A stretch of 64,000 bases of DNA from Acetobacter musti. GTDB taxonomy: Bacteria; Pseudomonadota; Alphaproteobacteria; Acetobacterales; Acetobacteraceae. Positions 53,011 through 64,000 of this stretch are shown here, piece after piece. Below the pieces are notes generated by a model. It searched no databases. It saw nothing but the letters and a program-made list of their open reading frames with translations, and was not told where the DNA came from. The stretch's first letter is position 1, and the number at the start of each line of letters is the position of its first letter. Both the position numbers and the translations under genes were made by a program. The stretch covers positions 1 through 64,000 of the forward strand of contig NZ_WOTB01000013.1 in NCBI RefSeq assembly GCF_011516835.1. The letters run 5' to 3'.

Positions 53011-54783
53011 ATGCCGTCCTATAAAGCTCCCGTCGAAGACATGATGTTTCTTCTCCGCGATGTGTTCCGCTCCGATGCCGTCTTCGCGGAAATGCCCGCC
53101 CAGACCGATACGGACTGCGACACGATCGAAAGCGTGCTCGAAGAAGCCGGCCGCTTCTGTTCGGAAATCCTTTATCCGCTGAACATGACGGGCGATATCG
53201 AAGGATGCCGCCTCGAAAACGGAAAAGTCATCACCCCGAAAGGCTTCGCAGAAGCCTATAAAGTCTTTTCTGAAGCAGGCTGGGGCGGCCTGTCAGCCTC
53301 ACCGGATTATGGCGGCCAGGGCCTGCCCCGCACCGTGCAGATTCTCGTCGATGAAATGCTCTCGGCCTCCAACCTGTCCTTCGGTCTGTTCCCCGGCCTG
53401 ACCCGCGGCGCCTGCGAAACAATCGAAGCTCACGCCACGGAAGATCTGAAAAATCTTTATCTGCCGAAAATGATCGCCGGCATCTGGACCGGCGCCATGG
53501 CGCTGACCGAAAGCAATGCCGGCTCCGATCTCGGGCTCCTGAAAACCTCCGCGAAACCTCGCGATGACGGGTCCTTCACCGTCACCGGCACAAAGATCTT
53601 CATTTCCTCCGGCGATCACGACATGGCCGAAAACGTGATCCACCTCGTCCTCGCCCGTCTGCCGGATGCCCCCGCCGGCACGAAAGGCATCAGCCTGTTC
53701 CTGTGCCCGAAATTTCTCGTTAGCGAAGAAGGAACTCCCGGCGCCCCCAACAACATCTCCGTCGGCGCTCTCGAACATAAAATGGGTATCCACGCCCAGC
53801 CCACCTGCGTCATGAACTACGATGGCTGCCAGGGCTGGCTCGTCGGCGCTCCGCATCGCGGCCTTGCCGCCATGTTCACCATGATGAACGCCGAACGCCT
53901 CTTCGTTGGCGTCCAGGGGCTCGGCGTGGCCGACGCCTCATACCAGACCGCCGTGACCTACGCCCGCGAGCGCCTCCAGGGCCGCACCCCCGGAGCCACC
54001 GTCACAAGCCCGATCATCGACCATCCCGATGTCCGCCGCATGCTCCTGTCGATGCGCGCTTTCACCGAAGCCGGCCGCGCCCTGACCCTTTTCACGGCCC
54101 TTGAAATGGACCGGGAAAAATTTCATCCCGATCCTGAAATCCGTCGCGCCGCCACCGGTCTCGTCGCACTCCTGACCCCCGTCATCAAGGCCGCCCTGAC
54201 CGATTTCGGCTTCGAGGCCACGGTGCTCGGCCAGCAGGTTCTCGGCGGCCACGGCTATATCCGCGAATGGGGGCAGGAGCAGGTCGTCCGCGATGCCCGC
54301 ATCGCCATGATCTATGAAGGCACCAACGGCATCCAGGCGCAGGACCTCGTCCTCCGCAAACTCACGCTCGATGACGGTCAGCCGGTCGTCCGCCTGTTCG
54401 GCCTGATCCGTAAAACACTGGATGAAGCCGAGCCTGTTCCGGCCCTCGCCTCCGTCCGCCATGCCGTGCAAAACGCGCTTGCTCATCTGGAGAGTGTCAC
54501 AAAACGCCTCACCAGCGGCGACCTCTCCTCCGCCGAAGAACGCAACGCCGCCGCCGTCGATTACCTCCGCCTGTTCGCACTCACCTGCTTCGGCTGGCTC
54601 TGGCTGCGTATGGCCCATGCACAGACGGAAGCCGGCATCAGCGAAAATGGCAACAAACCAGCCGGAAAACTGGCAACAGCGCAGTTCTTCGCCGACCGCA
54701 TCCTGCCACAGACCGCCTCTCTGGCCGTCCAGATCGGCGCCGGCAGCGCGTCCGTCATGGCCCCCGACGCCGGACAGTTCTGA
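53011..54783 (+). CDS. Acyl-CoA dehydrogenase
   Basis: 590 residues, the large ACAD subtype with N- and C-terminal extensions. GAMALTESNAGSDLG contacts the flavin, IREWGQEQVVRDARIAMIYE-GTNGIQAQDL contains the catalytic Glu (YEGT). It introduces the alpha-beta double bond and passes electrons to ETF encoded next. 42 bases after the hydratase gene, with AGAAGGAG before the ATG. Confidence 0.92.
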   Translation: MPSYKAPVEDMMFLLRDVFRSDAVFAEMPAQTDTDCDTIESVLEEAGRFCSEILYPLNMTGDIEGCRLENGKVITPKGFAEAYKVFSEAGWGGLSASPDYGGQGLPRTVQILVDEMLSASNLSFGLFPGLTRGACETIEAHATEDLKNLYLPKMIAGIWTGAMALTESNAGSDLGLLKTSAKPRDDGSFTVTGTKIFISSGDHDMAENVIHLVLARLPDAPAGTKGISLFLCPKFLVSEEGTPGAPNNISVGALEHKMGIHAQPTCVMNYDGCQGWLVGAPHRGLAAMFTMMNAERLFVGVQGLGVADASYQTAVTYARERLQGRTPGATVTSPIIDHPDVRRMLLSMRAFTEAGRALTLFTALEMDREKFHPDPEIRRAATGLVALLTPVIKAALTDFGFEATVLGQQVLGGHGYIREWGQEQVVRDARIAMIYEGTNGIQAQDLVLRKLTLDDGQPVVRLFGLIRKTLDEAEPVPALASVRHAVQNALAHLESVTKRLTSGDLSSAEERNAAAVDYLRLFALTCFGWLWLRMAHAQTEAGISENGNKPAGKLATAQFFADRILPQTASLAVQIGAGSASVMAPDAGQF

Positions 54784-54814
54784 CAGAATACAAATCCCTC
54801 GTGAGAGAATAACG

Positions 54815-55564
54815 ATGAAAACAATTCTCGTTCCCGTGAAAATGGTGCTCGACGCCAATGTCCGCCCTCGCGTCCGCGCCGATGAAACCGGCGTCGATCT
54901 CACCGGCATGCGCCTCTCCATCAATCCGTTCTGCGAAATCGCCGTCGAGGAGGCTGTCCGCCTGAAAGAAGCCGGACATGCCGAAGACATTGTCGTCGTC
55001 TCGATCGGCCCCGCCAAAGCCCAGGACACCCTCCGCCAGGCCCTCGCCATGGGAGCCGACCGCGCACTCCATATCCAGACTGATGACAGCCCGGAGCCGC
55101 TCGCAATCGCGAAACTCCTTCGCGCCGTCGTCGAACAGGAAAAACCGGACCTCGTCATTCTCGGTAAGCAGGCAGTCGATGACGACTGCAACCAGACCGG
55201 CCAGATGCTCGCCTCACTGCTCGACTGGCCCCAGGCCACCTTTGCCTCCGCCGTCAGCGTGGACGGAGACCGCCTGCGGGTCACGCGTGAAATCGATGCC
55301 GGACTCCAGATCCTGTCTCTCCCCCTGCCCGCTGTCGTCACGACCGATCTGCGCCTTAACGAACCCCGTCACTGCGCGCTCCCCAATATCATGAAAGCCC
55401 GGAAAAAGCCGCTCACTATCACGAGCCCGTCCGATTACGGCGTCGATACCACCCGCCGCCTCACAATCCTTTCCGTCCGCCCCCCCGCAGGTCGCAAAGC
55501 CGGAATCCGCGTCTCCTCCGCCGCTGAACTCGTCGGCGATCTCCGTCAGGCCGGCGTCCTCTGA
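54815..55564 (+). CDS. etfB: Electron transfer flavoprotein beta subunit
   Basis: 249 residues. KTILVPVKMVLDANVRPRV, INPFCEIAVEEAVRLKEAG and DLVILGKQAVDDDCNQTGQM-LA with PNIMKARKKP are canonical. Carries AMP and forms the ETF heterodimer with EtfA. ATG at 54815 has GAGAGAATAACG upstream. No ETF-quinone oxidoreductase gene is in the window. Confidence 0.95.
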   Translation: MKTILVPVKMVLDANVRPRVRADETGVDLTGMRLSINPFCEIAVEEAVRLKEAGHAEDIVVVSIGPAKAQDTLRQALAMGADRALHIQTDDSPEPLAIAKLLRAVVEQEKPDLVILGKQAVDDDCNQTGQMLASLLDWPQATFASAVSVDGDRLRVTREIDAGLQILSLPLPAVVTTDLRLNEPRHCALPNIMKARKKPLTITSPSDYGVDTTRRLTILSVRPPAGRKAGIRVSSAAELVGDLRQAGVL

Positions 55565-55615
55565 CATCCCCGGCACCTGACATCATCCGCTCCGACCTTT
55601 GCACAGGACTCTCCC

Positions 55616-56551
55616 ATGACCATTCTTCTTCTGGCCGACCACGATCAGCACACCCTCAGCGACGCCACCGCCCGCGCCCTGACCGCCGCGAGCGCAACCG
55701 GCGGAACCGTCCACCTTCTCGTCGCCGGCCATAATATCGGCGCGGTCGCCGAAGCCGCCGCGAAACTCAGCGGCGTGAGCACCGTCCTCGTCGCCGACGA
55801 TCCCGCCCTCGCACACGGCCTGGCCGAACCCGTCGCCGCCACCATCCTTGAACACGCCGGTGACTATGACACCATCGTCGCTCCGGCCACCGCCACCGGC
55901 AAGGACGTCTTCCCCCGCATCGCCGCCCGCCTCGACGTGATGCAGATCTCCGATGTCACCCGCATCGTCGCTCCGGATACGTTCGAGCGGCCGATCTACG
56001 CCGGAAACGCGGTCGAAACCGTGAAAACATCCGATAAAATCAGAATTCTGACGATCCGGACCTCTGCTTTCAACCCGGCGGAAGCAGGCGATACTCCGGC
56101 AGAAATAAAAACTGTCGCCGTGCCCCAGGCCTCCTGGCGCGCCCGGTTCGAGGAAGAGATCGTCACGAAAAGCGACCGTCCCGACCTGTCTTCAGCGAAA
56201 ATCGTCATCTCAGGCGGACGCGCTCTCGGCTCGGCCGATCGTTTTCGCGACACGCTCGGCCCGCTCGCGGAACGTCTCAACGCCGCCATCGGCGCGTCCC
56301 GCGCCGCCGTGGACGCGGGATACGCCCCGAACGATCTCCAGGTCGGGCAGACCGGCAAAGTCGTCGCGCCCGATCTCTATATCGCACTCGGAATCTCCGG
56401 CGCGATCCAGCATCTGGCAGGCATGAAGGATTCGAAAATCATCGTCGCCATCAACAAGGACGAAGACGCCCCGATCTTCCAGATCGCGGATTACGGCCTC
56501 GTCGGAGATCTGTTCCAGATCGTTCCCGAATTTGAAAAAGCCCTCGGTTGA
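55616..56551 (+). CDS. etfA: Electron transfer flavoprotein alpha subunit
   Basis: 311 residues. The FAD domain reads [54 protein letters not shown] and [22 protein letters not shown]. Accepts electrons from acyl-CoA dehydrogenase for delivery to the quinone pool. Follows etfB by 51 bases. Confidence 0.96.
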   Translation: MTILLLADHDQHTLSDATARALTAASATGGTVHLLVAGHNIGAVAEAAAKLSGVSTVLVADDPALAHGLAEPVAATILEHAGDYDTIVAPATATGKDVFPRIAARLDVMQISDVTRIVAPDTFERPIYAGNAVETVKTSDKIRILTIRTSAFNPAEAGDTPAEIKTVAVPQASWRARFEEEIVTKSDRPDLSSAKIVISGGRALGSADRFRDTLGPLAERLNAAIGASRAAVDAGYAPNDLQVGQTGKVVAPDLYIALGISGAIQHLAGMKDSKIIVAINKDEDAPIFQIADYGLVGDLFQIVPEFEKALG

Positions 56552-56589
56552 CACGCCGCCGATCCGGTTCACCAGACTGCGAGAGACTC

Positions 56590-57786
56590 ATGAAACACGA
56601 AGACCCTGTCGTTATTGTCGCAGCCGCCCGCACTCCGCTGGGCCGCTTTCTCGGTGACCTGGCGGACGCCACTGCCCCGATGCTCGGCGCCACAGCCATC
56701 ACCGGCGCCCTCAGACGCGGAGGCATCGCACCGGATACCGTCGACAGCGTCACCATGGGCTGCGTGCTCAGCGCCGGCATTGGCCAGAACCCCGCCCGTC
56801 AGGCATCGATCGCCGCCGGCCTGCCGCAAAGCACCGGCGCCGCCACCATCAACAAGGTCTGCGGTTCCGGCATGATGGCGGTTTTTACCGCGCACGACGC
56901 CCTTCTCGCCGGCTCCGCGACGCTCGCCGTCGCAGGCGGCATGGAATCCATGTCCGGTGCCCCCTATCTGTTGCCGAAAGCCCGTACCGGTTATCGCATG
57001 GGCCATAATACCGTCATCGACCATATGCTGCGCGACGGTCTGGAAGACGCCTACGAAACCGGCCGCTCGATGGGCGATTTCGGAGAAGCCACCGCTGAAG
57101 CCTACAGTTTCAGCCGTGCTGATCAGGACGCCTACGCCGCCCGCACCCTCGCCAGCGCCCGCAATGCGGCGGAAAATGGCGCGTTCACGGACGAGATCGA
57201 ACCCGTGACGATCGCATCGCGCAAGGGCGATATCCGGATCACCACCGATGAAAATCCCCCGAAAATCTCGCCTGACAAGATCCCGGCGCTGAAACCGGCT
57301 TTCAGGAAAGACGGCACCATCACCGCCGCCAGTGCGTCAGCCATCGCAGACGGCGCCGCCGCCCTCGTGCTGACCCGCCGCTCCCACGCCCGTGCCAAAG
57401 GCCTTCCCATCCTCGCGACAATCGAAGCCTGCGCTACGCATTCTCAGGAACCTGCCTGGTTCACCACGGCGCCCATCCCGGCGATAAAAAAAGTCCTCGA
57501 CAGGGCAGGGTGGCGCACCGGGGATGTCGATCTGTTCGAGATCAACGAAGCCTTCGCCGTCGTCGCCATGGCAGCCGCCCGCGATCTGGACATCCCGGCC
57601 GACCGGCTGAACGTCAATGGCGGAGCCTGCGCGCTGGGTCATCCCATCGGCGCAACCGGAGCCCGCCTGGTCGTCACGTTGCTGCACGCCCTGCGCCGGC
57701 GCAGCCAGAAGCGCGGTGTCGCCGCCCTGTGTATCGGGGGAGGGGAGGCGACCGCCATCGCCATCGCCATCGAACGCGAAGACTGA
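56590..57786 (+). CDS. Thiolase (acetyl-CoA C-acyltransferase)
   Basis: 398 residues. Active-site Cys91 in NKVCGSGMMAV, NEAFAVVAMAAARDL, GACALGHPIGATGARLVVTL with the catalytic His, and LCIGGGEATAIAI with the second Cys. It closes the beta-oxidation cycle by thiolysis of 3-ketoacyl-CoA, or can run as acetoacetyl-CoA synthase. Follows etfA by 38 bases. Confidence 0.93.
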   Translation: MKHEDPVVIVAAARTPLGRFLGDLADATAPMLGATAITGALRRGGIAPDTVDSVTMGCVLSAGIGQNPARQASIAAGLPQSTGAATINKVCGSGMMAVFTAHDALLAGSATLAVAGGMESMSGAPYLLPKARTGYRMGHNTVIDHMLRDGLEDAYETGRSMGDFGEATAEAYSFSRADQDAYAARTLASARNAAENGAFTDEIEPVTIASRKGDIRITTDENPPKISPDKIPALKPAFRKDGTITAASASAIADGAAALVLTRRSHARAKGLPILATIEACATHSQEPAWFTTAPIPAIKKVLDRAGWRTGDVDLFEINEAFAVVAMAAARDLDIPADRLNVNGGACALGHPIGATGARLVVTLLHALRRRSQKRGVAALCIGGGEATAIAIAIERED

Positions 57787-57828
57787 TCCTGCTTTCAACA
57801 GAAAAGAATAAGACTCCGAAAAGAATAA

Positions 57829-59364
<1,536 letters not shown>

Positions 59365-59393
59365 TACGCTGTCCCGTCCGGCAAAAACCGGCC

Positions 59394-60116
59394 TCAGCGC
59401 GTCAGCAACGCCTTCAGCCCCGGCAGATCAAGGCGCACATGCCGCGCATCCACCCGTGTGATCAGCTTCCGCTCTTCCAGCGCCCCGATCATCCGGCTTA
59501 CGCTCTCCACCGTCGTGTTGAGATAGGCCGCAATATCCGTCCGGTCCATGATCAGGGACAGCACCCCGGTCTGTGTGTCATAACATTCCGGCTTCTGGCT
59601 GCACTCGATCAGAAACCCCGCCAGCCGCTTGGCGACACGCTGATGCGTCACCAGAAGAAGGTGACGCTGGGACAGGCGAAGATGGGCGATGGCCTCCACC
59701 AGGAAATCACCCTGCAGACCAGGCTCCGTCAGAAACAGGGCTTTCAGGGCCGGGCGTGAAAACCGGATGAGATCGCAGTCCGTCAGCGCATCGGCAGAGT
59801 TGAGATAGAGGTCATGATCCGCCAGCCCGAACAGGTCTCCGGGCCAGTGAAACGCCACGATCTGCGTGCGCCCGTCTTCAAGCTGATGCTCAGCCTTTAT
59901 CACACCGGAGCGGATCAGAAAGACGAACTCCGCTTCATCACCCTGCCGGACAACAGGCGTCCTGGCCTTCACGTCCAGCGGCACCGCTATCGCCGAAAGC
60001 GCGGCGACGGTCTGAGTCGACAGAATAAGATTACCCGCACTGTCAACCGTGTCGCCGGGCACCTCCCCCGCGGCACGGATGCGCAGCGACAGGGGAGTTG
60101 CCGCCGGAGCCGTCAT
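59394..60116 (-). CDS. Crp/Fnr family regulator
   Basis: 240 residues. A cyclic-nucleotide-binding-type domain (VVRQGDEAEFVFLIRSGVIK-AEHQLEDGRTQIVAFHWPGD) and a C-terminal winged helix (MDRTDIAAYLNTTVESVSRM-IGALEERKLI). No N-terminal cysteine set for an Fe-S cluster, so not a classic oxygen-sensing FNR. Its start at 60116 gives a normal N terminus. It converges with the CoA-transferase gene, 29 bases apart. Confidence 0.87.
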   Translation of the reverse strand: MTAPAATPLSLRIRAAGEVPGDTVDSAGNLILSTQTVAALSAIAVPLDVKARTPVVRQGDEAEFVFLIRSGVIKAEHQLEDGRTQIVAFHWPGDLFGLADHDLYLNSADALTDCDLIRFSRPALKALFLTEPGLQGDFLVEAIAHLRLSQRHLLLVTHQRVAKRLAGFLIECSQKPECYDTQTGVLSLIMDRTDIAAYLNTTVESVSRMIGALEERKLITRVDARHVRLDLPGLKALLTR

Positions 60117-60260
60117 GACACTGTCCTCACTGACCTGATGCTCTGCCCCGGTAACGACCACCGCACAGCGCGTCAATGCCCGGAAATACTCCCGCGCCAC
60201 CCGTCTCCGGCCCCGCCTCCGCGATCTTCTTTCCAGGCCTCTTTCCGGGAAGGCATCAGA

Positions 60261-61556
60261 TTACTGTGAAAGATGCGCCGTTGCCAGAGTGCGCCGGAAC
60301 AGCGTCTGCAGGGCAGCGGATACATCGTCATTGGTCGAAACCTGATAGAAAAGCCCCGGCGAAGCACAGGATTCCAGCGCCGCCCCGATCGTGTCCGTCG
60401 GTGTCAGCTTCGGCACGACGTTCGTCACGGACCAGGCGTTGCTCTCCAGATCGTCGACCAGATACTGCGTATAAAGCACCGCGATCCGGATATTCCGGTT
60501 TGTTTTCAGATCGTCACAAAGTGCTGAGGGGATGACCCCGAGCTTCCGGCTGCCGGAGACGTTTTCATCACGCATGCCATCCGTCAGCAGGAACAGCACA
60601 GCCTGAGGGGTATCCCCCTGGCTGTTCGCCCCGCCACCGGAAACCGCCGGAAGAATTTCGGCTTCCCCCGTGAACGCCTGGGTGAAATTCGTGTCCATAT
60701 CGCTGTCCGAAACACCGCAGACGCGGCTGTTATTCGTGCAGACAGGCAGAAGCTCAATCTGGTTCGCCGCCTGCGTCAGCACGGTCGCGTTGTCGGAAAC
60801 GGTCGACAGAGACCGGAAAGTATAATCAAAGGTCGAAATCGCCAGCCGGTAGGTCGCGGCATCAGCGCCACCACTTTCGCTGGCTGTCTGAATCAGATCC
60901 GTCACCGCGGAACGGATCACATCAATCCGGAGTGAAATCCCCAGATTGAGAGCGACCTGGTAGTTATCGATATATTTCCCCGTGGCCGGACTGAGCGCCG
61001 TATAGCCAGGATTCGTCTTCGAAGTGCTGGTCTGGTGACAGGCAAACGCGCAGCCTGCACCCGAACTCTGTCCCCGTGTCGCCGTCAGCATCGCGGACAT
61101 GCCGTCGGACGTGGCCGGAAAAGCCATGGACGGCGACGTGTCCACAAGGAGATAGAAATCGATATTCGCTGGAGCCGATCCGGTCGCCTGACTCATGCCG
61201 CTCAGCGTAATGGATGACACGCCGACGAGACCGCCGATCAGGCACGGGACAGACGCCGTGTAGGTGAGCGTCACCACCCGTTTGACCGTGGCCGTCTCGC
61301 TGTCCGTCGAACTCACCGTGACCGAAACCGACCCGACGGTCACGCCCGAAACCGTGGACGCAAAAGACCGGAACAGGGTTTCCGCGTCGGTCTGCGCCTG
61401 CTGTTCGGATTCGGTGATTCTGGCAGGGCTGACCGTCGCAAGCGTGGCCGCATCCGCCATACCGTTCAGCTTGCCGCGCATCTGCACAGCCCGGCCGTAA
61501 TCCACCGCCAGACCGACCGCGAGCAACATTGGCAGGATCGCGAAAACCGCAACCAT
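60261..61556 (-). CDS. TadG-like pilus/secretion protein with vWA domain
   Basis: 431 residues. One N-terminal span (MVAVFAILPMLLAVGLAVDY) preceded in frame by codons for FLSDLRGGAA, the typical TadE/TadG entry; no ATG/GTG/TTG lies between that segment and a stop, so the true start may be non-standard. The vWA region has the MIDAS motif DTSPSM and LFLLTDGM. Cys-rich loops follow. It may belong to Flp pilus assembly or be a stand-alone surface protein; no other tad gene is adjacent. Confidence 0.78.
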   Translation of the reverse strand: MVAVFAILPMLLAVGLAVDYGRAVQMRGKLNGMADAATLATVSPARITESEQQAQTDAETLFRSFASTVSGVTVGSVSVTVSSTDSETATVKRVVTLTYTASVPCLIGGLVGVSSITLSGMSQATGSAPANIDFYLLVDTSPSMAFPATSDGMSAMLTATRGQSSGAGCAFACHQTSTSKTNPGYTALSPATGKYIDNYQVALNLGISLRIDVIRSAVTDLIQTASESGGADAATYRLAISTFDYTFRSLSTVSDNATVLTQAANQIELLPVCTNNSRVCGVSDSDMDTNFTQAFTGEAEILPAVSGGGANSQGDTPQAVLFLLTDGMRDENVSGSRKLGVIPSALCDDLKTNRNIRIAVLYTQYLVDDLESNAWSVTNVVPKLTPTDTIGAALESCASPGLFYQVSTNDDVSAALQTLFRRTLATAHLSQ

Positions 61557-62006
61557 GGCAGCGCCGCCGCGCAGATCGGATAAAAATCTCCGCCAGCGTC
61601 TTATGGTCTACGGACAGAACTCATCCGCCGTCACTCTCCCGAAACCGAAAGCCGGAGAAAACCAGCCAGAAAAAGCCCGGAACGGAACAAACCCGGATCG
61701 GGATAAAGACAATGAGACGCGCTCCCGAATATCCCGGAGCAGCCTGGTCAGAGAAAAACCGCAGGGCCGGTATCCGGTCCGCCAGTCCCACCGGAATCTG
61801 CTACAATGTCCATATTAACGACCGCTTAATGCGCGCCGTTCCAGCAGTCTCCGTGCACCACCTTCCCCGCATGACCCCCGGCCCGCTCAGTCTCGCAGAC
61901 ACCGCAGCATCCCCGATGGTATCGTCATGACCATCATCCGGCATCCTCTGGCACCAGTGCGCCATCCCTCTGGCATTTTCCGCCGCAGACCGGCATAAAC
62001 CCGCGC
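61557..62006. other. Non-coding divergent gap between tadG-like gene and gltX
   Basis: No supported gene. Promoters for both divergent genes should be here. Nothing distinctive was recognised. Confidence 0.4.
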
Positions 62007-63335
62007 ATGAAATTACGTTTCGCGCCCAGCCCCACCGGAATGCTTCACGTCGGCAACGCCCGCCAGGCGATCGCCAACGCCTTGTTCGCCCGTCGCCATA
62101 AAGCGACCTTCCAGCTCCGTATCGACGATACCGATACCGGCCGCTCGAAAGAAATCTATGCCGAAGCCATCCGCACCGATCTCGAATGGCTCGGCATCCG
62201 CTGGGACGAAACCTTTCGCCAGACCGAACGCCTGGAGCGTTACGCCCTCGCCATCCAGGCCCTGAAACGCACCGGCCGCCTCTACCCCTGCTTTGAATCG
62301 GAGCAGGAACTGGCCATGAAGCGCGAACTGCGGATTAAACAGCGCAAGCCGCCTCTCTATGATCGCGCCATGCTGAAAATGACCCCCGAGCAGCGCGCCC
62401 AGGCCGAGGCCAACGGCAAGGTGCCCTACTGGCGTTTCCGCCTCTCCGACGGCAGCAAATCCTGGACCGACGCCGTCATGGGCGCCTGCTCCGTCAAACT
62501 GACCGCAATCTCCGATCCCGTCCTCGTCCGCGCCGACGGCACCGTGCTCTACACGCTCGCCTCCGTCGTCGATGACCTCGAAACCGGCATCACCAATATC
62601 ATCCGCGGTGAAGACCACATCACTAATACCGGCGTGCAACTCGACATCGCCGAAGCCCTCGGCGCGAAACCGAACCGCTTCGCGTTCGCGCATCTGCCGC
62701 TTCTGCTCGACGAAGGCGGTGGCAAGCTTTCCAAGCGCTTCGATGCCCTCTCGCTCAAAACCCTCCGCCAGGACGGCATCGAGGCGAAAGCCCTCGTCTC
62801 CTATCTCGCCCGCCTCGGCAGCTCGGACGACCCCGAACCACTCGATTTCGACACGCTCGCACAGACATACGACCTGTCGCACATCTCGAAATCCTCCGCC
62901 CGCTTCGACATGCGCCAGCTCCTCGCCCTGAACCGCCGCGTCCTCGCGACAACACCGTTCAGCGACGTGCAGGGCCGCCTCCCGCCCGGCACCACGGAAG
63001 CCTTCTGGCTCGCCATCCGCGGCAACATCGAGTTGTTCTCCGAAGCCGCTCACTGGTGGACCGTCACCCATGACGATATCGTCCCGCCCGTGCAGGACGG
63101 GGAAGGGGAGTTTCTCGCCAGGGCCTCGGAACTGCTCCCGCAGGTTCCCTGGTCCGACACCACCTGGAAAGACTGGACCACCGCCCTGAAAGCCGCCACC
63201 GGCCGCAGCGGCAAGGCCCTGTTCCACCCGCTCCGTCTCGCTCTCACCGGCGAGGAACAGGGACCGGAACTCCGCGATCTTCTCCCCATGATCGGCCCCA
63301 CCCGCGCCCGCTCCAGACTCCTCGCCGGTCTGTAA
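62007..63335 (+). CDS. gltX: Glutamyl-tRNA synthetase
   Basis: 442 residues. Class I synthetase with RFAPSPTGMLHVGNARQAI (HVGN as the HIGH box) and GGKLSKRFD (KMSKS-like). FRLSDGSKSWTDAVMGACSV and VVDDLETGITNIIRGEDHIT-NT are canonical. A length near 440 and the HVGN box fit the shorter of the two GltX types found in alphaproteobacteria, which may charge tRNA-Gln as well as tRNA-Glu. A strong hairpin follows the stop. Confidence 0.95.
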   Translation: MKLRFAPSPTGMLHVGNARQAIANALFARRHKATFQLRIDDTDTGRSKEIYAEAIRTDLEWLGIRWDETFRQTERLERYALAIQALKRTGRLYPCFESEQELAMKRELRIKQRKPPLYDRAMLKMTPEQRAQAEANGKVPYWRFRLSDGSKSWTDAVMGACSVKLTAISDPVLVRADGTVLYTLASVVDDLETGITNIIRGEDHITNTGVQLDIAEALGAKPNRFAFAHLPLLLDEGGGKLSKRFDALSLKTLRQDGIEAKALVSYLARLGSSDDPEPLDFDTLAQTYDLSHISKSSARFDMRQLLALNRRVLATTPFSDVQGRLPPGTTEAFWLAIRGNIELFSEAAHWWTVTHDDIVPPVQDGEGEFLARASELLPQVPWSDTTWKDWTTALKAATGRSGKALFHPLRLALTGEEQGPELRDLLPMIGPTRARSRLLAGL

Positions 63336-63344
63336 ATACTTCCG

Positions 63345-63370
63345 CCTGCCGCCCGGAAGGGCGGCAGGTT
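63345..63370 (+). terminator. Terminator hairpin after gltX
   Basis: CCTGCCGCCC-GGAA-GGGCGGCAGG, a perfect ten-pair stem, 10 bases after the gltX stop, followed by only two T. It lacks a long T-run but is very stable. Confidence 0.6.
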
Positions 63371-63631
63371 CCCGGCCCCGCGACCTTCCTCGATTCATAC
63401 GGCACCCGACTGATCCATCAGAAAACCTCCTGAACCATGACCTCCCCGGTCAGCGCCGATCCGTTTCCTGCGCTTCTGCAGAAACCCCGTTCTGAAAACA
63501 GGCTTTACAGAGCGGAACCATCCGCCGCACCCCACCGGTTCCGATCATGCAGACCGGGCAGAAAGCCCGGACATCCCAGCCTCACGCAGACATAAATTGA
63601 CACTGTGCCCGCTTTCACGGACCCTGACGCC

Positions 63632-64000
63632 ATGGCTGGCCCCCTTCCCACACCAGACACACAGAATTCCGAAACGACGGTCTTCGCGTTTCCCGGAAAA
63701 CGCGTGCTCACCCGTGAAGAAGCCGCCCGCTATCTCGGTGTCGGCACTCTCAGACTGCGCCTGCTCGAAATTGCCCGTTGCGGACCGATCCCGTTCGCAC
63801 CGGGGCGCTACCGCACCACCGAACTGGACGTCTACCGTACCGAGCTGTTCCTGCGCGCCGGTCTGCCACCCGCGGAGGCCGAACGGCGTAATCGTCAGGC
63901 AGATGAAATTCTGACGCAAAACGGCGAAGCGCCTGAGGACCCGTTCGTGGAAATGGCCACGGCCCGCGACCTCCGCCAGGTCGGAACCTTTATCCTCGGC
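63632..64000 (+). CDS. Helix-turn-helix protein, N-terminal part
   Basis: 123 codons, open to the window edge. VLTREEAARYLGVGTLRLRL-LEIARCGPIPFAPGRYRTTE-LDVYR resembles excisionase/MerR-type winged helices. It could be a phage or plasmid regulator, or a general DNA-binding protein. The start ATG at 63632 is the first in the frame but has a weak ribosome binding site. The rest is outside the window. Confidence 0.5.
   Translation, partial: MAGPLPTPDTQNSETTVFAFPGKRVLTREEAARYLGVGTLRLRLLEIARCGPIPFAPGRYRTTELDVYRTELFLRAGLPPAEAERRNRQADEILTQNGEAPEDPFVEMATARDLRQVGTFILG

Noticed and set aside
62013..63398. A 461-codon minus-strand frame opposite gltX.
   Set aside because: Antisense shadow of a clear glutamyl-tRNA synthetase gene, Gly/Glu-rich with no family.

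Overview
The window (about 60% G+C, dense, long runs of co-oriented genes) looks like chromosome of an acetic acid bacterium (Acetobacteraceae, Alphaproteobacteria). The supports are gene content and style: a def-fmt-truA cluster, an AarC-type acetate CoA-transferase, a class II DAHP synthase, PAS-GGDEF-EAL signalling proteins, and dispersed palindromic intergenic elements that I associate with this family from memory. I cannot name a genus. No tRNA, rRNA or CRISPR array was seen.

Layout. 1-1.5 kb: the low-G+C tail of a polysaccharide locus (glf end, glycosyltransferase). 1.5-4.2 kb: def-fmt-truA on the minus strand, separated by repeat elements. 4.4-7 kb: a translationally coupled flavoprotein/ATP-grasp pair. 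7.5-16.8 kb: a MASE1-GGDEF cyclase, dinB, a VIT-family transporter, cytochrome b561, a TetR-controlled hydrolase/MFS pair with two visible operators, and a flavin monooxygenase. 16.9-23.6 kb: the accessory core, a minus-strand tandem array of toxin-like fragments and five paralogous immunity-like genes resembling contact-dependent inhibition (CdiA-CT/CdiI) modules. It carries an IS5/IS427-type insertion, a C9 homopolymer frameshift, an amber codon and an 810-819 bp tandem amplification. 24-33 kb: GlpQ-like phosphodiesterase, lipoproteins, AI-2E permease, remains of a TonB-dependent receptor, a di-heme membrane protein plus tetraheme cytochrome c, DUF1543, ABC-F and ndk. 33-43.5 kb: Wzx-like flippase, a fluoride-type CLC antiporter behind a probable fluoride riboswitch, an unknown gene with a Fur-like box, an IsdG-like monooxygenase, malic enzyme, trmJ, cysS, alkB. 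44-50 kb: DAHP synthase, pncB-like, PAS-GGDEF-EAL. 50-59.4 kb: a TetR-flanked beta-oxidation operon (hydroxyacyl-CoA dehydrogenase/hydratase, acyl-CoA dehydrogenase, etfB, etfA, thiolase, CoA-transferase). 59.4-64 kb: Crp-type regulator, TadG-like protein, gltX, and the start of a helix-turn-helix protein.

How parts work together. In the inhibition array only one toxin-like gene (402 aa) keeps an uninterrupted E-D-DK motif set, and the immunity gene right behind it is intact and amplified. The immunity copies that follow broken toxins are themselves broken by a frameshift or a stop. This fits an immunity island left by toxin erosion. The beta-oxidation operon encodes a full cycle plus its electron carrier, ending in a CoA-transferase that could link acetyl-CoA to acetate and succinyl-CoA. 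The CLC gene and its leader form a self-contained fluoride response, with a visible way for the aptamer's 3' strand to mask the ribosome binding site.
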